Shown in pieces: positions 30,881 through 43,066 of a stretch of DNA of 64,000 bases. Every line of letters begins with the position of its first letter. Position 1 is the stretch's first letter. Source of the stretch: Isoetes taiwanensis (Eukaryota; Streptophyta; Lycopodiopsida; Isoetales; Isoetaceae); the NCBI GenBank assembly GCA_021234155.1, contig JAJEKV010000288.1, positions 58,001 through 122,000 of the forward strand, in the 5' to 3' direction. A program made the translations under genes and the position numbers. The notes under the pieces were generated by a model, which did no database searches, was not told where the DNA came from, and saw nothing but the letters and a program-made list of their open reading frames with translations.

Positions 30881-32970
30881 TATAATATATAAGAAGTTTT
30901 CAAGAAACTGAGACCTCATTGCTGCAGGTTCTGGATAAAGTGACTGTATCCAAGAAGAAGAGGAAAATGAATCACCTGAATGTCGAGGAAAACGTATCAT
31001 CTGTATGTGGCCAATTTCATAACCTACCCAAAAGCTTTATGTATATGGTTAATATTAATGTTGATACCATCTTTTACGTTTGGCATTCTTTTGGTAAAAC
31101 TGTCTGCTTCTAGCATTTCCTCTATGCATATTTTTATATAGCTAGCTTTGTTTGCACATGTTTAGCATGTTTCTTTTTTTAATGTTTAGCATACATTGCA
31201 CAACAGCTAAATACAGACATAAGTTTTTGTTTGAGTTAATTTCATGCACCAATGTATGGGGTACCAAGAGACCAGGTTGCAAGATGCTTTGGAAGGTTCT
31301 ATTATGTGCCCCAAATAGGCAGTAAGTGCAGGTAGCTCTTTTATGTTTGTCAATCAGAACTTTAGCAGAACAAAATATACAATCAGGCACATTAGTTGAT
31401 TTAAAGGGAGAATTGCAATGAACCAATTCACTCCAATATTGCTGCAAAAAATGTTTGTATTGCTCTGTGCAGCTTGCTGCAGCAAAGATGTTTCAATTAT
31501 GGATGTAATCAATTTCAGAGGACCATTTTATCTAATGAAGTGTGTTATTATTGATTGTAATGTAATATTTTGAAGGCAAAAGAAATGATATTTATAGGGG
31601 CAATAACACTTCTAGGGAATTGGGCATTATTGTGGCCACACATTTTGAATTGAATGTACCTAGCTTGGGATGGTGTAGTTTTCGAACATTATGGCCCTGC
31701 AACTTCTAAAAGGTCCAATATGAATTTTAAGTGGCTGCACGTGAAAATAGGTGCAGAGGGTGTCCTTTCGTCCATTGTCCAATGATTATACCCAGTGGGA
31801 CATGTAGACTGTGGGAGGCAGTCCAAATCCTCCAACAAATGTAGATGCAATCCCATGCACACAGTGGAAGACAGTCCAAATCCCCCAACAAATGTAGTTG
31901 CAGAAGAAGCAAGCACTATTTCATAACATTTAATAGCACAAATTTGAATTGTCTGAATTGTCTAATCTTTCATATTATGCAACAAATGTAGATGCAAAAG
32001 AAGGAAGCACTATTTCAAAATATTTAGTAGCAAAAATCTGAATCATCTAAGCTTTCATAATATGGATTATTACTTTGCTCAATATTTTGCACATTATGTA
32101 CACATTGGGTACCTTGCTATTTTGAGTGCATCAATTGCATTATTGCATAGGAAGGTTGCATTTGATGAATATGCAAGATTTGGTATACCTAACAGCATTA
32201 AATTTCAAATCACAAATAATTTTGATATTGCAAACAACATAAACAACATAAATTCAAACATGAAGCCCTCATTCAATTCATTGGTATCATTTATTTATGG
32301 GTGCCCAGCATATAAATCAACATCACAACATCATATGAACAAGAATAGTGTCCCCCTCCCAAAAAAAAAAACACCAACAGGAAAAGAAAAAGAAAAAAGG
32401 GGGCACACAATGGTGGTTGTTCCCTCCCCAATCTAAATAGTAAGAAATGGAATGCCTATCAACATTTACAGGTATCCACATGATGCCCAATGTAGTTTAT
32501 ACGTCCCCAAATGAATCCAGCAATGCTGGGCACCTAACTAGTTTTAAGAGATTCCCTTAGACTTGTAAATATTTGCTTAGATTCTCTTACAATTTATGAG
32601 ATTTCCTTAGATTTCCTTTAATTCTCCTGGATTCCCTTACATGCTAGAAATTTCTAGAACATTCTAGAACTTTCTGGAACATTCTGAAACTTTCAAAACA
32701 TCCTAGAACTTTCTGGAATTATTTCCCTATTCCCTTACATTCCCGAAGATTCCCCTATATTCTAGAACTTATTAGAACAATTTGGGACTTTCTGGAAGGA
32801 TTCTCTTAGATTCCCTCTAGATTCTCTTATATTCCAAAACATTTTAGAATTCTGGAACTTTCTAGAACATTCTAGAACTTTCTTGAACTATCTAGAATGT
32901 TATGTTCTATTTTATCTTAATTAGAACATTACCCTTAAGTATATTTGAAACATAAATTATTTATGAAATT
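30881..32970. other. AT-rich stretch without genes; small duplications
   Basis: Contains local duplications (31822/31875: gtccaaatcc-ccaacaaatgta; 31888/31978: caacaaatgtagatgca...aagcactattt) and, at 32540-32930, a degenerate repeat of ttctagaac/acattctag words. No coding signal is seen. Confidence 0.5.
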
Positions 32971-32972
32971 AA

Positions 32973-33040
32973 TGCTTGGTCTAGTGGTTAGAATGGTGGC
33001 CTGGGATGTTGATGACTAGGGTTCAAATCCCTCACACAAC
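32973..33040 (+). repeat. tRNA-like head of a SINE
   Basis: A-box-like TGGTCTAGTGGTTA and a B box GGGTTCAAATCCC, spaced like a tRNA gene, form a Pol III promoter. The acceptor stem does not pair properly, so it is not a functional tRNA. The 3' body is unclear and leads into the 33.1-33.5-kb repeats. Confidence 0.6.
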
Positions 33041-33124
33041 ATAAAAATTTTAAAAGCCTTTCCTTAAGGGACGAGCATTCAACATGAGCCTTAATCTTAG
33101 ACTCGATCGACGATCGAGATCTCA

Positions 33125-33515
33125 CCATATGAAAGCAACATGAGTCGTAGGATCTTTTACATATAATTCCCAAAGCCATGTGGACCGTAAGATATGTGCC
33201 AAGCCACCTGAGCCGTAGGATCTCGGATCGACGATCAGGATCAAGAGCAACCTGGGCCGTTAGATCGATTACATATAATTCCCAAAGCCATGTGCACCGT
33301 AGGATATGTCCCCAAGCAACGTGAACCGTAGGATCTCGGACCAACGGTCAGGATCAGATCAACCTGGACCGTAGGATCGTCTATACGGAGGATCAGATCA
33401 ACCTGGACCGTAGGATCGTCTATACGGATCTATATATAAACTCCCAAGCCATCTGGGCCGTAGGATACGTCCCAAAGCCACGTGAGCCGTCGGATCTCGG
33501 ATCAACGGTCGAATA
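33125..33515 (+). repeat. Irregular array of GCCGTAGGAT motifs
   Basis: About ten variants of (a/g)CCGTAGGATctcggatcgacg occur with irregular spacing. One 39-bp stretch (aacctggaccgtaggatcgt) is directly repeated near 33346-33425. A TATA-like tatatataaactccc follows at 33431. Confidence 0.6.
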
Positions 33516-33645
33516 AGCGTGACAAACATAAGAACACATATAGAAGATAAGAGATAGAGAGATTAGATAGATAGATATATCTATCCTGAAATGGCCATCA
33601 TCTTTTTTGTACACCAATCATCTTATGTTGGCTTGGCACTTGTTT

Positions 33646-33690
33646 AGTAATTGTAATTGTAATTGTAATTGTAATTGTAATTGTAATTAG
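33646..33690 (+). repeat. Microsatellite (TAATTG)n
   Basis: About seven units of aattgt/taattg. Confidence 0.9.
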
Positions 33691-33769
33691 TTAGTGTAAA
33701 TTGCAATTGCCTTAAGGTTCCATCTTGAATATAATTTGTTGGTCTAAATTGAAGTTGTAACAACAAGTC

Positions 33770-33960
33770 AAAATTTGGTCAATGAAAGTCAAACATTTGC
33801 TTGGGGGTGATTCACACTTGTTGACTTGAAAATTGTTGACTTACGCTTTACCAAATGCTTGGGGGTGATTCACACTTGTTGACTTGAAAATTGTTGACTT
33901 ATGCTTTACCAAACATGTTGGTCAATGAAAGTCAAACTTTTGCTCAGGGGTGATTGTTAG
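33770..33960 (+). repeat. Tandem repeat rich in TTGAC W-box cores, block 1
   Basis: A unit of about 65 bp contains cacttgttgacttgaaaa, ttgttgactta, cgctttaccaaa and gtcaatgaaagtcaaac. Each unit has several TTGACT or AGTCAA cores, the WRKY-factor W-box. Confidence 0.75.
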
Positions 33961-36449
33961 CCTAAAACCTGGAATTTTAGCCTAACCTCAAAGGAATCTT
34001 AAACAAAGTGGTTAGAACCTCCAGATCACTTAGGGTGATCAATCCTTATCATATGAAACCAGAAAATTCATTTTTGGAGTGCTAGTTTCTTCAAAATCAC
34101 TAGAGTCCCTGAAACTGAAAAAACTGTCAGAGCAAAAACTGAACCTGCAGACACACCTTGAGAGATTTTGAAGATCTGATTGGTGTTATAAGTGGTCAAC
34201 AAGCAGAGGAAAAAGGTGGAGAAGATTTGACTTGATTTGAATAAGGGAAGGTCAAGAAAATCGAGGTCAAAGGCAGGTCAAAAAGTTGGCCGCTGCCAAA
34301 ACAGAGAGCCAAATTTTACGATGGAGTTTGATGGGGAATTTTGGGTTGGGATCCAGGTGTGCAACTTCAAAATAGCCTCTAGATCACGGCAAAAGGTTTA
34401 AATAGAAAAAGATGTTTTAGTTTTTCTCAGAATAATCAAAACCTCGAGAAAAGAACAAACTCAGAATGCTTATGAAAAGAAATATCTTTATATGTTTTCT
34501 TCGAGTGTATAGGTTTCTAGGATTGCTATATAAGGATGAAATACAACTACCGGAGAAGATATAATCTCCGAGTAAATATTTTTGATCTTGTTTTTGGTTT
34601 TTGCTTTTTAAAGGGGCAATGCGTAATTACAAAGAATGGATGTACAATAATGACAATGATTTTTCAGGCAAAGACTATGCATTATAGCAATGTGATACAG
34701 GAGATTTGATAATGTCAACAGGATATTACCAAAGCTTTGAAAATAATAATGCTTGAGAGAAATTTCAAGACCAGATGAGTCTTTCGAGGGCTTCAAGAAT
34801 ACCAATGAAGTAATATGAAGTGATTATTTAAGTTTGTAATCGAGGAGCTTCGATGCCGAAAGGTGTCACAACGAGCCGGACTTCAGTCTCGAATGAAATG
34901 GAGCTGGAATCGAAAGCGTAACAGAGCAAAATGATATCAAAATATTCAATGCGCCAAAATCACACGCAGAGGTAGATCTCCGAGGGGCGGTTGATTTGAT
35001 CCGCGGATGCTGGCTTAAGAACCGTTTCTTCCCCAAAACTAGCTCGGCCGAGTGATTTTAGGCCTAATTTGAGCAATTTCTATCAAACCAAGTGCCACAG
35101 AGGATCACCGAGGTCTCGGAAAAGGTTCAGGAGCTGATTTCGGGAGAAAATTGGCGGGATTCAATCAAGTTATGGCAACTAATTGGCCGATTTAAGGTGT
35201 TCCCCTATTTCTTAGGGTTCATCGAAAAATTTTTGAAGGCCATATATCCCACAGTGCTAAAATGGTTCTCGAGGCTCATGTATATAAGGCTTAATGCTGA
35301 CCCCGCCTAATAACTGCGGCGTACATGCGTAAGGGTTGTGCCCACTCGGTTCGAGGCCCCCCCCGCCGCCACGTGGACCAATGGGGGGCTGAGGTGGGAA
35401 TTTAGGCTGAGGTGGAAAATAGAAAAATAGGGTAGATAGGCTAGAATAGGTTTTTTTTGCTATATATTTTTTTTTTATTTTTTTGGCACGCATCCCAAGA
35501 AATAATATTTGAGGAATTTTCCAAGGTATTTTTTGAATTTTGGAAAGGCCAACATAGCTATTTTTTGCCAAGCTCCAAATCTAGAGTGTTTTCAAGTCAA
35601 ATTGAGATACTTGAAATTTTGCCCATTTTGACCATGGTCAATGAGTTTTCAACCTTGGGAATGGTGAAAAAATCATAGGAAGAGGGTGAAAAGATAGGGA
35701 AAAAAAGGCTATGGCAGGATTTAGGGAAATAAGATGAAAGTAAAATTCAAGCCTCCTTGCTCTTGAAGTTTTTTCATGATCTCTTGAGAGCAATTCACAA
35801 GTGGAGGTGAGGCCAATAAAAATATAGGTAGTGAAGTAATGAAAGAAGGCATGACAAGGTGGAAATGGGGTATAAAAAGATGAAAGGAAAGTGGATATGG
35901 AATGGATGAAATGGATAAGGGATGGAAACCCCTGTAGCACATGATCTTATCTCCAAAGCTCAAATCATACCTCATAACTTTGCTCAAGGCCCTAGGGTCT
36001 TCCAAACTTCTAAAAAGGTCTTCCAATCTTCAAGGCCTAAACAAGAGCAAAATTCACCTTTAAAGTGACATCTTCATAGGTGTGATTTCCAAACCATTGG
36101 TGCAACTCCATTTAGCTCCATATGAGTGAATATGAGCAACATGCTTATAACTCCTTGTATAGCTTGCTATATCCTTTGCCTGGTCTTCAAGAAATAAGAA
36201 TGTAACTAGAAAATTTCCTCAAAGGAAAGAATTAGGCTATACAACCAAGATCCCAAGGGTCTTCCAAACTTGAGCCAATTTCTTCCAAACTCTAGCAGGA
36301 TCAAAATAACACTAACTCTTACCATATGAGTAATAGGAAAGTAACTTAAGATGAAACCTCAAAAGAAACCACAAGTCTTCCAAACTCTGACAAGTATCTT
36401 CCAATCTTGAAACTCTAGGTATCATGATGGTCCATGTTGCCCAAAAAGG
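33961..36449. other. 2.5 kb without a recognised gene
   Basis: It lies between the two TTGAC blocks. It includes a TATA-like tgtatataagg at 35279-35289 followed by a C/G-rich patch, and some weak frames (35092-35310). No domain is recognised. It may be the interior of a non-coding repeat bounded by the TTGAC blocks. Confidence 0.35.
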
Positions 36450-36451
36450 GG

Positions 36452-36955
36452 CAACAGTGATTCACACTTGTTGACTTGAAAATTGTTGACTCACGCTTCA
36501 CCACACATGTTGTACACAATATGCCTTAACATAATGCATAGAATAGGATAGGTCAAAATTGTTGACTTACGCTTTATCAAATGCTTGGGGTGATTCACAC
36601 TTGTTGACTTAAAAATTGTTGACTTATGCTTTACCAAACATGTTGTACACAATATGCCTTAATATAATGCATAGAATAGGATAGGTCAAAATTGTTGACT
36701 TACGCTTTACCAAATGCTTGAGGGTGATTCACACTTGTTGACTTGATTCACGCTTTACCAAACATGTTGGTCAATAAAAGTCAAACATAATGCATAGTAT
36801 AGCATAGGTCAAAATTTGGTAATTGTTGATTTCGCAACATGGAGCATTATTGTTGCAAAATTTGGTCAATGAAAGTCAAACTTTTGCTTGGGGGTGATTC
36901 ACACTTGTTGACTTGAAAATTGTTGACTCATGCTTTACCAAACATGTTGTACATA
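36452..36955 (+). repeat. Tandem repeat rich in TTGAC W-box cores, block 2
   Basis: Four to five imperfect units of the 33.8-kb repeat, interspersed with a second word (tgtacacaatatgccttaa, cataatgcatagaatagg). Confidence 0.75.
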
Positions 36956-37454
36956 ATATGCCTTAACATAATCCATTCATGGATTTGGCATTTGTTGATT
37001 TGGCAATTGTTGATTTGGTAATATGTGGAGCATTGAATGCATGTGGGATATTTGAGCCCATTATTAAAAAAAAGGGTGGACGAGGATTACATTTTGAAAG
37101 GTCATGACACTCTGGCCTGTAACTGAAGATTACAAGCCAGAGAGCCATAACTTTTCATCATCTAATCTCTATCGACACTCTTCAATGAAACAGCAAAAAA
37201 CCATTTATATATGCGCACGAATTTTGTAATATATGCATGTGGGATATTGCTAACTTTGTGTTAGGTTTCTGCTATTTTTGGGGTTGCTCTTTTGATCATA
37301 CGGGATATTTTGTGGCCAAAGCATGCGGGATATTTGAGCCCATTATAACGGGAACTGCATACCAGAGAATTATAAAGTTCTTTAAACGTTTGTGGCATTG
37401 ATAAACACCAAATTACAATAAAAAGGGATCTAATATTAAAAAACATACAACAGT

Positions 37455-38082
37455 TTAGGACAAGTCCATGGTCTTTAGTACCTCCAACACTTTTGTGCTC
37501 TTTTCATCATACTGATTTCGAAAATGCAATGCGACCCTGACATAAGCAATTACATTCACTTCTATTATTAGCTTCTCCAAGTAAGGTACCACGCCTTCAA
37601 CAGGTAATCACCGCCATTTATGTCGCATGAAGGATCTTTGGTGTGATGCGTGAATCTGCATTATTCTTAAAATTCACGCACTCAGAAGGATCAATCAGCA
37701 AAGTTGTCCTCATGCTAAATTCTGGACATTTCTCATAAACTTTTGTCAGTTTTTTGATGTAGCAAGAAGTTCCTCCATTCATTTTCAAAGGATGCACCAT
37801 CCATTTGAAAAGAAACTTATCCACTAAGGACTGAGGAATGAAAGACCTCGTGCAGCCTAATCATCGAAAGTGATTGGAAGACCATATACCAACAAAGAAA
37901 ATGTTCGGTGATCTAAAATGCATGAATCGCGACCGCTCCGGCCCGACAAAGAAGAACCTCTTTTCTTGATGGAAGAAGTTGACACTTTCCACCACATCGT
38001 GTACCGCTTTAGCCTTTTGAGAACCTTGTACAGAAATCCTCTCGCTCAATAACCAAAAGCTTCTTGCCAACAACACTAGCAC
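37455..38082 (-). pseudogene. Unrecognised minus-strand gene remnant
   Basis: A single frame runs from 38082 to 37618 with one TGA (just after SSNHFR, near 37864). Text-like stretches include FFVGPERSRFMHFRSPNIFF, LVDKFLFKWMVHPLKMNGG and RTTLLIDPSECVNFKNNAD. A second frame continues VEGVVPYLEKLIIEVNVIAY to a stop at 37455-37457, so one further frameshift or intron is needed. The residue usage looks like a real protein once under selection, but I recognise no family. The start is not identifiable. Confidence 0.4.
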
Positions 38083-38522
38083 TGTGCAGTGACAACTATT
38101 AGAGAAATTTCTTGCCTGCGTCTCATGCTCAGATCTTCCCGTTCAACCGCTGCTTTTCTCATCTTATTCCATAATCAGATTCTCTTTCTCTTCGTGATCC
38201 AATTTCTTGTAAATTGCAGAGGAAACCGGATCTTCACGCCGATATTTCCCGGCCTTGCATTGACATCCAACAACCGATCATCGTATTGGAATTCATCAGC
38301 CGAAAAAATCCAATGCTAAACGTGGTGATTGCCTCCGTGCCTGATGATCGTGAGCCATGAAATTCTTGAGAGAGGGAGAATAAGTGAATTGGAGGGAGAA
38401 TTTGCGCCGGGCCATGAGATCAAGCAGTTCTCGGGCTCGATGGAGTTTGCAACGACAACCACTGCTGAAATCCAGCAAAATCCCACATCATTTTCCCTAC
38501 TTGAATCATGAATCTTGACAAA
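38083..38522. other. Gap between pseudogene and Pol III-box array
   Basis: Short overlapping frames on both strands; nothing recognised. Confidence 0.3.
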
Positions 38523-39373
38523 CTTCCTCAAGGTGGGATTTAATCCACGCCTACAAAGTGTGCATGGCCAAAGTTTTGCCCAACGGATGTGTGGTGAGCT
38601 GGTATAGGCTCAGTAATGCCAAAATAAATGTGCACTTGGTGGGGTTCAAACCCCGGTGTATGTTTATATTTGGGAGTTGGTTACTGGGTTATACGCCATG
38701 ATCCCGTGGTAGGAGAACTTAAAAGCCCATACATGTGTCCTCCCACTTTGCTTTTCGCTAGTGGGACAAAACTAGCTAGTGCCAAAAGACTAGTCTAGAC
38801 CAGATAAAAAGTTGGTTTTCTGATTCGGTGGCTGGTTTTATCGGGTTACCGGCTCTAAAGCCCTACGGTCCCAGGATGCCCAAAAGTCATATGTGGTGCG
38901 GCACTAGAGCTGGTGGCTAGATTCGGCGTGATACCCTAGAGTTGCCCTAGGATCCGAAGCTTCCTCAAGGTGGATTTAATCACATACCACAAAGTGTGCA
39001 TGTATGGCCAAAGTTTTGCCCAGCGGATGTGGTGATTGGTATAGGCCTAGTAATGCAAAAATAAATGTCAGTGGGGGTTCAAACCTACGCTGTATGTTTA
39101 TATTTGGGGGTTAGCAGGGTTGCTCGACCTGATCCCCCACGTGGTAGAACTAAAAGCCTAATACATGTCCTCCCACTTTGCAAGTCGTTAGCGATGGGAC
39201 AAAAACTAGCTAAGGTCCGTCAAAGACTAGTCTAGACGATAAAATTGGTTTACAGATATCGTGGCTGGTTTACCGGTTATCGTCTAAAAGCCCTGCGGTC
39301 CCAGGGATGCCTAAAAAGTCATATGTGGCGGCGGCACTAGGTCAAGTGGCTTAGGTTTGGCGATGCCCTCTAG
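38523..39373 (+). repeat. Pol III-box repeat units 1 and 2, forward
   Basis: Unit 1 (38523-38959, 437 bp) and unit 2 (38960 to about 39373, end cut) start cttcctcaaggtgg. Each has an A-box-like ggtataggcNNagtaatgcc and a B box within GGGGTTCAAACCCC about 40 bp on, at the spacing of a tRNA promoter. They then carry a conserved body with gactagtctagacc and tggctggttt. They look like a tRNA-derived SINE or a Pol III-box satellite. Confidence 0.7.
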
Positions 39374-39389
39374 ACTAGTAGCAAGAATG

Positions 39390-40680
39390 AAGAAAACCAG
39401 CCGCCATCGCCCGATTCATGACCAAGAACCAAGAAACCAGCCACGCGAATCAGCAGAAAACCAACTTTTATCGGGTCTAGACTAGTCTTTTGACAGACTA
39501 GCTAGTTTTTTGTCCCATCGCCAACGAAAGCAGCCAAAGTGGAGGACATGTATAGGCTTTTAAGTTCTATCACGCCGGGGATCATGGCCGATAACCCCAA
39601 GAATCAACTCCCAAATATAAACATACACCGCCGGGTTTGAACCCCCACTGCGCACATTTATTTTGGCATTACTAGGCCTATACCAACTCACCACACATCC
39701 GCTGGGCAAAACTTTGGCCATACATGCACACTTTGTAGGCGTGGATTAAATCCCACCTTGAGGAAGTTTTCTGGATCCTAAGGGCAACTCTAGGGCATCG
39801 CTGAACCTAGCGCCACCAGCCTAGTGTGCCCGCCACATATGACTTTTGGGCATCCTAGGACCGTGAGAGGGGTTTAGACAAAAGAACCAAGTAAAGAAAC
39901 CGCCCAAAGAACCAGAAACCAACTTTTACCGGTCTTAACCAAAGAAACCACCACAAGAATCAGTGAAACCAACTTTTATCGGGTCTAGACTAGTCTTTGA
40001 CAGACTAGCTAGTTTTTGTCCCACTGCCAACAAGCAGCCAAAGTGGAGGACATGTATAGGCTTTTAAGTTCTACCACGCCGGGATCATGGCCAGATAACC
40101 CCCAAGAACTCAACTCCCAAATATAAACATACACCGGGTGGGTTTGAACCCCCACCAAGTGCACATTTATTTTGGCATTACTAGGCCTATACCAACTCAC
40201 CACACATCCGCTGGGCAAAACTTTGGCCATACATGCACACTTTGTAGGCAGGATTAAATCCCACCTTGAGGAAGTTTTCGATCCTAGGGGCAACTCTAGG
40301 GCATCGCCAACCTAGGCACTTTCAAATTCTAGTGTCACACATATGACTTTTTGGGCATCCTAGGACCGAGGGCTTTTAGACAAGAATCAAAGAAAACCAG
40401 CCACAAGAATTGTGAAACCAACTTTTATCGGGTCTAGACTAGTCTTTTGACAGACTAGCTAGTTTTTGTCCCACTGCCAACGAGCAGCCAAAGTGGAGGA
40501 CATGTATAGGCTTTTAAGTTCTACCACGTTGGGGATCATGGCCGTATAACCCCAGTAACCAACTCCCAAATATAAACATACACTGGCCGGGTTTGAACCC
40601 CCGGCCAAGTGCACATTTATTTTGGCATTACTAGGCCTATACCAACTCACCACACATCCGTTGGGCAAAACTAGTTTGAA
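39390..40680 (-). repeat. Pol III-box repeat units 3 to 5, reverse
   Basis: Three copies of the same unit lie on the opposite strand (about 39390-39766, 39771-40274, 40278-40680). The last is truncated just before the A-box side start. Together with units 1 and 2 they form a tail-to-tail inverted repeat of several hundred base pairs centred near 39380. Confidence 0.7.
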
Positions 40681-41229
40681 CCCCCGACCAAGTTGTTGAG
40701 GTGGACGTGTGAGTACATGAAGGGCGTGAAAAAAATGACGGGCAGTTACATCCACCAGCACCCAAATTAAGCAAAAGCAGGGGTGCTTTAAGCGGGCTAA
40801 AACCCTGCTATAAGCATGCGTCTGGGCGCATGCTTTTGATACCCACCAGCATACTTTTGCCCTCAGTACTAGATCTAGTTTTTCGAACAAAGCTAACTCA
40901 TATGCTAATATTCCCAGCCTTTTCCTCGAAAAGGATTAGCATAATGCGGAATAAACATTGGCACTTATTAAGAAAATTGTTCGTATAACTAAGAAATTAT
41001 CATTTATTAGGTTGGCACAATCATCTTCCACAAGATGACCTCAACTTGCATATGGCTGACTCTAACTTGGAGATTCACACAACTCTACTTCTGGGAAAGT
41101 GAGAATTGCCTCTCCATCTTGCAACAACTCAAACTAGAATCCTTTTGAGGCACTCATGTACTGCAGTACATATCATAGGATTCTACTCCAATCCATACAT
41201 ACTAGATCACTTTAGATCGTTTACATAGG
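40681..41229. other. Gap without recognised features
   Basis: Contains another isolated B-box-like tttgaacccccgacc near 40675-40690, perhaps the scar of the array. Nothing else. Confidence 0.3.
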
Positions 41230-41650
41230 TTTTTTTTTTTTTTTTGAGAGAGAGAATGAGATATTTTTTTCATTAATTAAGGATCAAAAAAGTACATTGT
41301 AAGCAATACGGTGTTGCTATAAGATATATAATGGATACTAAGCATAAATATTAAAGACAAAACCGTCTTAATAGCCCTAATGTCTGAAGGCTTTCTAAGT
41401 CATGCCTGGTGTTAATCTTAATCCAGCATATATAGAGATAACATGTCCCCCATGGAGACATCTATTCCTGTGCTTCCATATATTCCATAAAACAGTGAAG
41501 AATAAAGTATTATCAAACTTGTCATCGTGCATGAAGAAATCAATCAGATTATTTGGCTTATTTATGAACATAGCATCTTGACACCAAATCCATAAGGGAT
41601 CTTGACATAGGTTCATTCAAAGCAACATGGTAGGGTAGCTAATCCTTCCA
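41230..41650 (-). mobile_element. 5'-truncated L1-type LINE tail
   Basis: The run of T at 41230-41245 is the poly-A tail on the minus strand. Upstream of it the minus strand encodes LFFTVLWNIWKHRNRCLHGG, typical of the region after the zf-RVT finger of plant LINEs. A similar string, CWAI-KHRNEVLLG, occurs in the LINE at 1.1-4.7 kb. Confidence 0.7.
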
Positions 41651-41733
41651 CATAGTTAACTTCTCATGAATAAATTTTACTCTCAACACATCTTCCAGGG
41701 CTGCATTGATCGGAGTAAAGAAACACACTAGAA

Positions 41734-43066
41734 TCACCTTAGTTTCTTAGTTATTGATTTGGATGGAGCTCGTTTGCTGGAGGAAACCTGCTTGGAATTA
41801 TTCTTAGAAGGAGATTCTCCAACTAATGCCAAATCAGTTTCTTCCTCTGTGATTGTCTTCTCCACAATATCAGCACGTTTGTCCAATTTGGAAACATAAT
41901 CATCTATATTCTTCAACACTGCTTCACATTCTTCATCTATTACTTGCACAACATTGTCTTCAAGTCTGTTAGAAATGTCAACTATAGAGTTTGAAATATC
42001 CAAACTTGAGCCTGCATCATTCAAATTATCAAACTAAATAAGTACTTATAGAAGAAAAATCCAAAGTAGTTATACTTCACAAGAATAACTTACTTTTCAG
42101 TCTTTTACAACTATTACTTTGTTTAGCACTGTCTCTCTTCAAGTTTGGCTTGTGGAAGATAATAAAGTGCAATCTTCAATGGATTGCATAATTATATCAG
42201 GCTCCTCCAAGTCAGCAGGTGTGCTTAATGATGGATCTTGACTCTTTTCAATGGACTGCACTGCATTATAATTGGGAGCAGATTTCATTGCAGATCTGCA
42301 TGGAAGTCCAATGGACCTGAACCAATTATGAGGCATCTGGCTCTCACAAGAGGGACAAGTTGATCTCTTTGAGAAACATATGTAAGCGCAAATTGGATGA
42401 AGACTGTGCATGCAATGTGCAACAATGGCTGAGACACAAGGTGGGTCATAGGCATATGTACAGAAAGAACAACTTTGTAATCTTGCAAATGCTGCGGTAG
42501 AGCATTTTGGATGTTCCAAAAATGGAAGGTTGAGTTGCAGTCCAGACATCTTATTTAGAGATGAAGCTATTTCTTTCAACTTCTCCAGACTTGGTTGGAG
42601 TCCATGTTCTTCGTCTTCTGCCTGTTTAAAAATAAAAAGAATGATGAGGCAGAAAGAAAAAGTATTGAGCACTATGTAATTGCAAAGGTCATTAGCAATT
42701 ACCCCTTTGTGAATTTCCTCCACACTCTGTATGCTGTTGTCGCCTCCAAAAGTTCCTTTTCCATGGAAACCAGCATTGACGACAAGAATGTAATGACACT
42801 GGAGTGCTCACACCTGGCCTTTGCTGCTTCAATTTGCTGTTTTGCAGCATCCACCTCATAACTGGACTTCTTCCACAACTTTTTTTTTCCTTCATTTCAC
42901 TGGCTGCACTTTTAACTCTAACATTCAAGTCATCCTTCTGCTTATCTAACTCCGCAATCAAGGAGTTGATGACAGAATAGTCCATTACACAACCAACAAC
43001 ATTTGTATGAGGAAATAAGGACTCATACTCATCTTCTTTCTCAACCTTAGCTGTAACACTTTTGGA
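41734..43066 (-). pseudogene. Coiled-coil and RING-like gene, 5' end lost
   Basis: Minus strand, apparently several exons. Exon text from 43066: SVTAKVEKEDEYES, then a coiled coil (INSLIAELDKQKDDLNVRV). A later part, SVEEIHK, ends at a donor-like GGTAATT (near 42700), and an acceptor ttttaaacag (near 42621) opens the next exon with AEDEEHGLQPSLEKLKEIA. That exon carries a RING-like cysteine/histidine pattern: CSFCTYAYDPPC, AHCMHSLHPIC, and CPSCESQMPHNWF (about 42310-42480). The last exon (42024-41734) is acidic then basic and ends SITKKLR. The upstream part is missing because an LTR-like segment starts at 43052-43068. A frame slip near 42150 is likely. Function is unknown; RING-type E3 ligase is a guess. 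Confidence 0.45.

Noticed and set aside
32973-33040. Functional tRNA gene
   Set aside because: The acceptor stem does not pair and the anticodon arm is poor; it fits a SINE head better.
40459-40890. 143-codon open frame on the minus strand
   Set aside because: It lies across the Pol III-box repeat and its flank and shares its residues with the same frame in the other units; it is repeat-derived.
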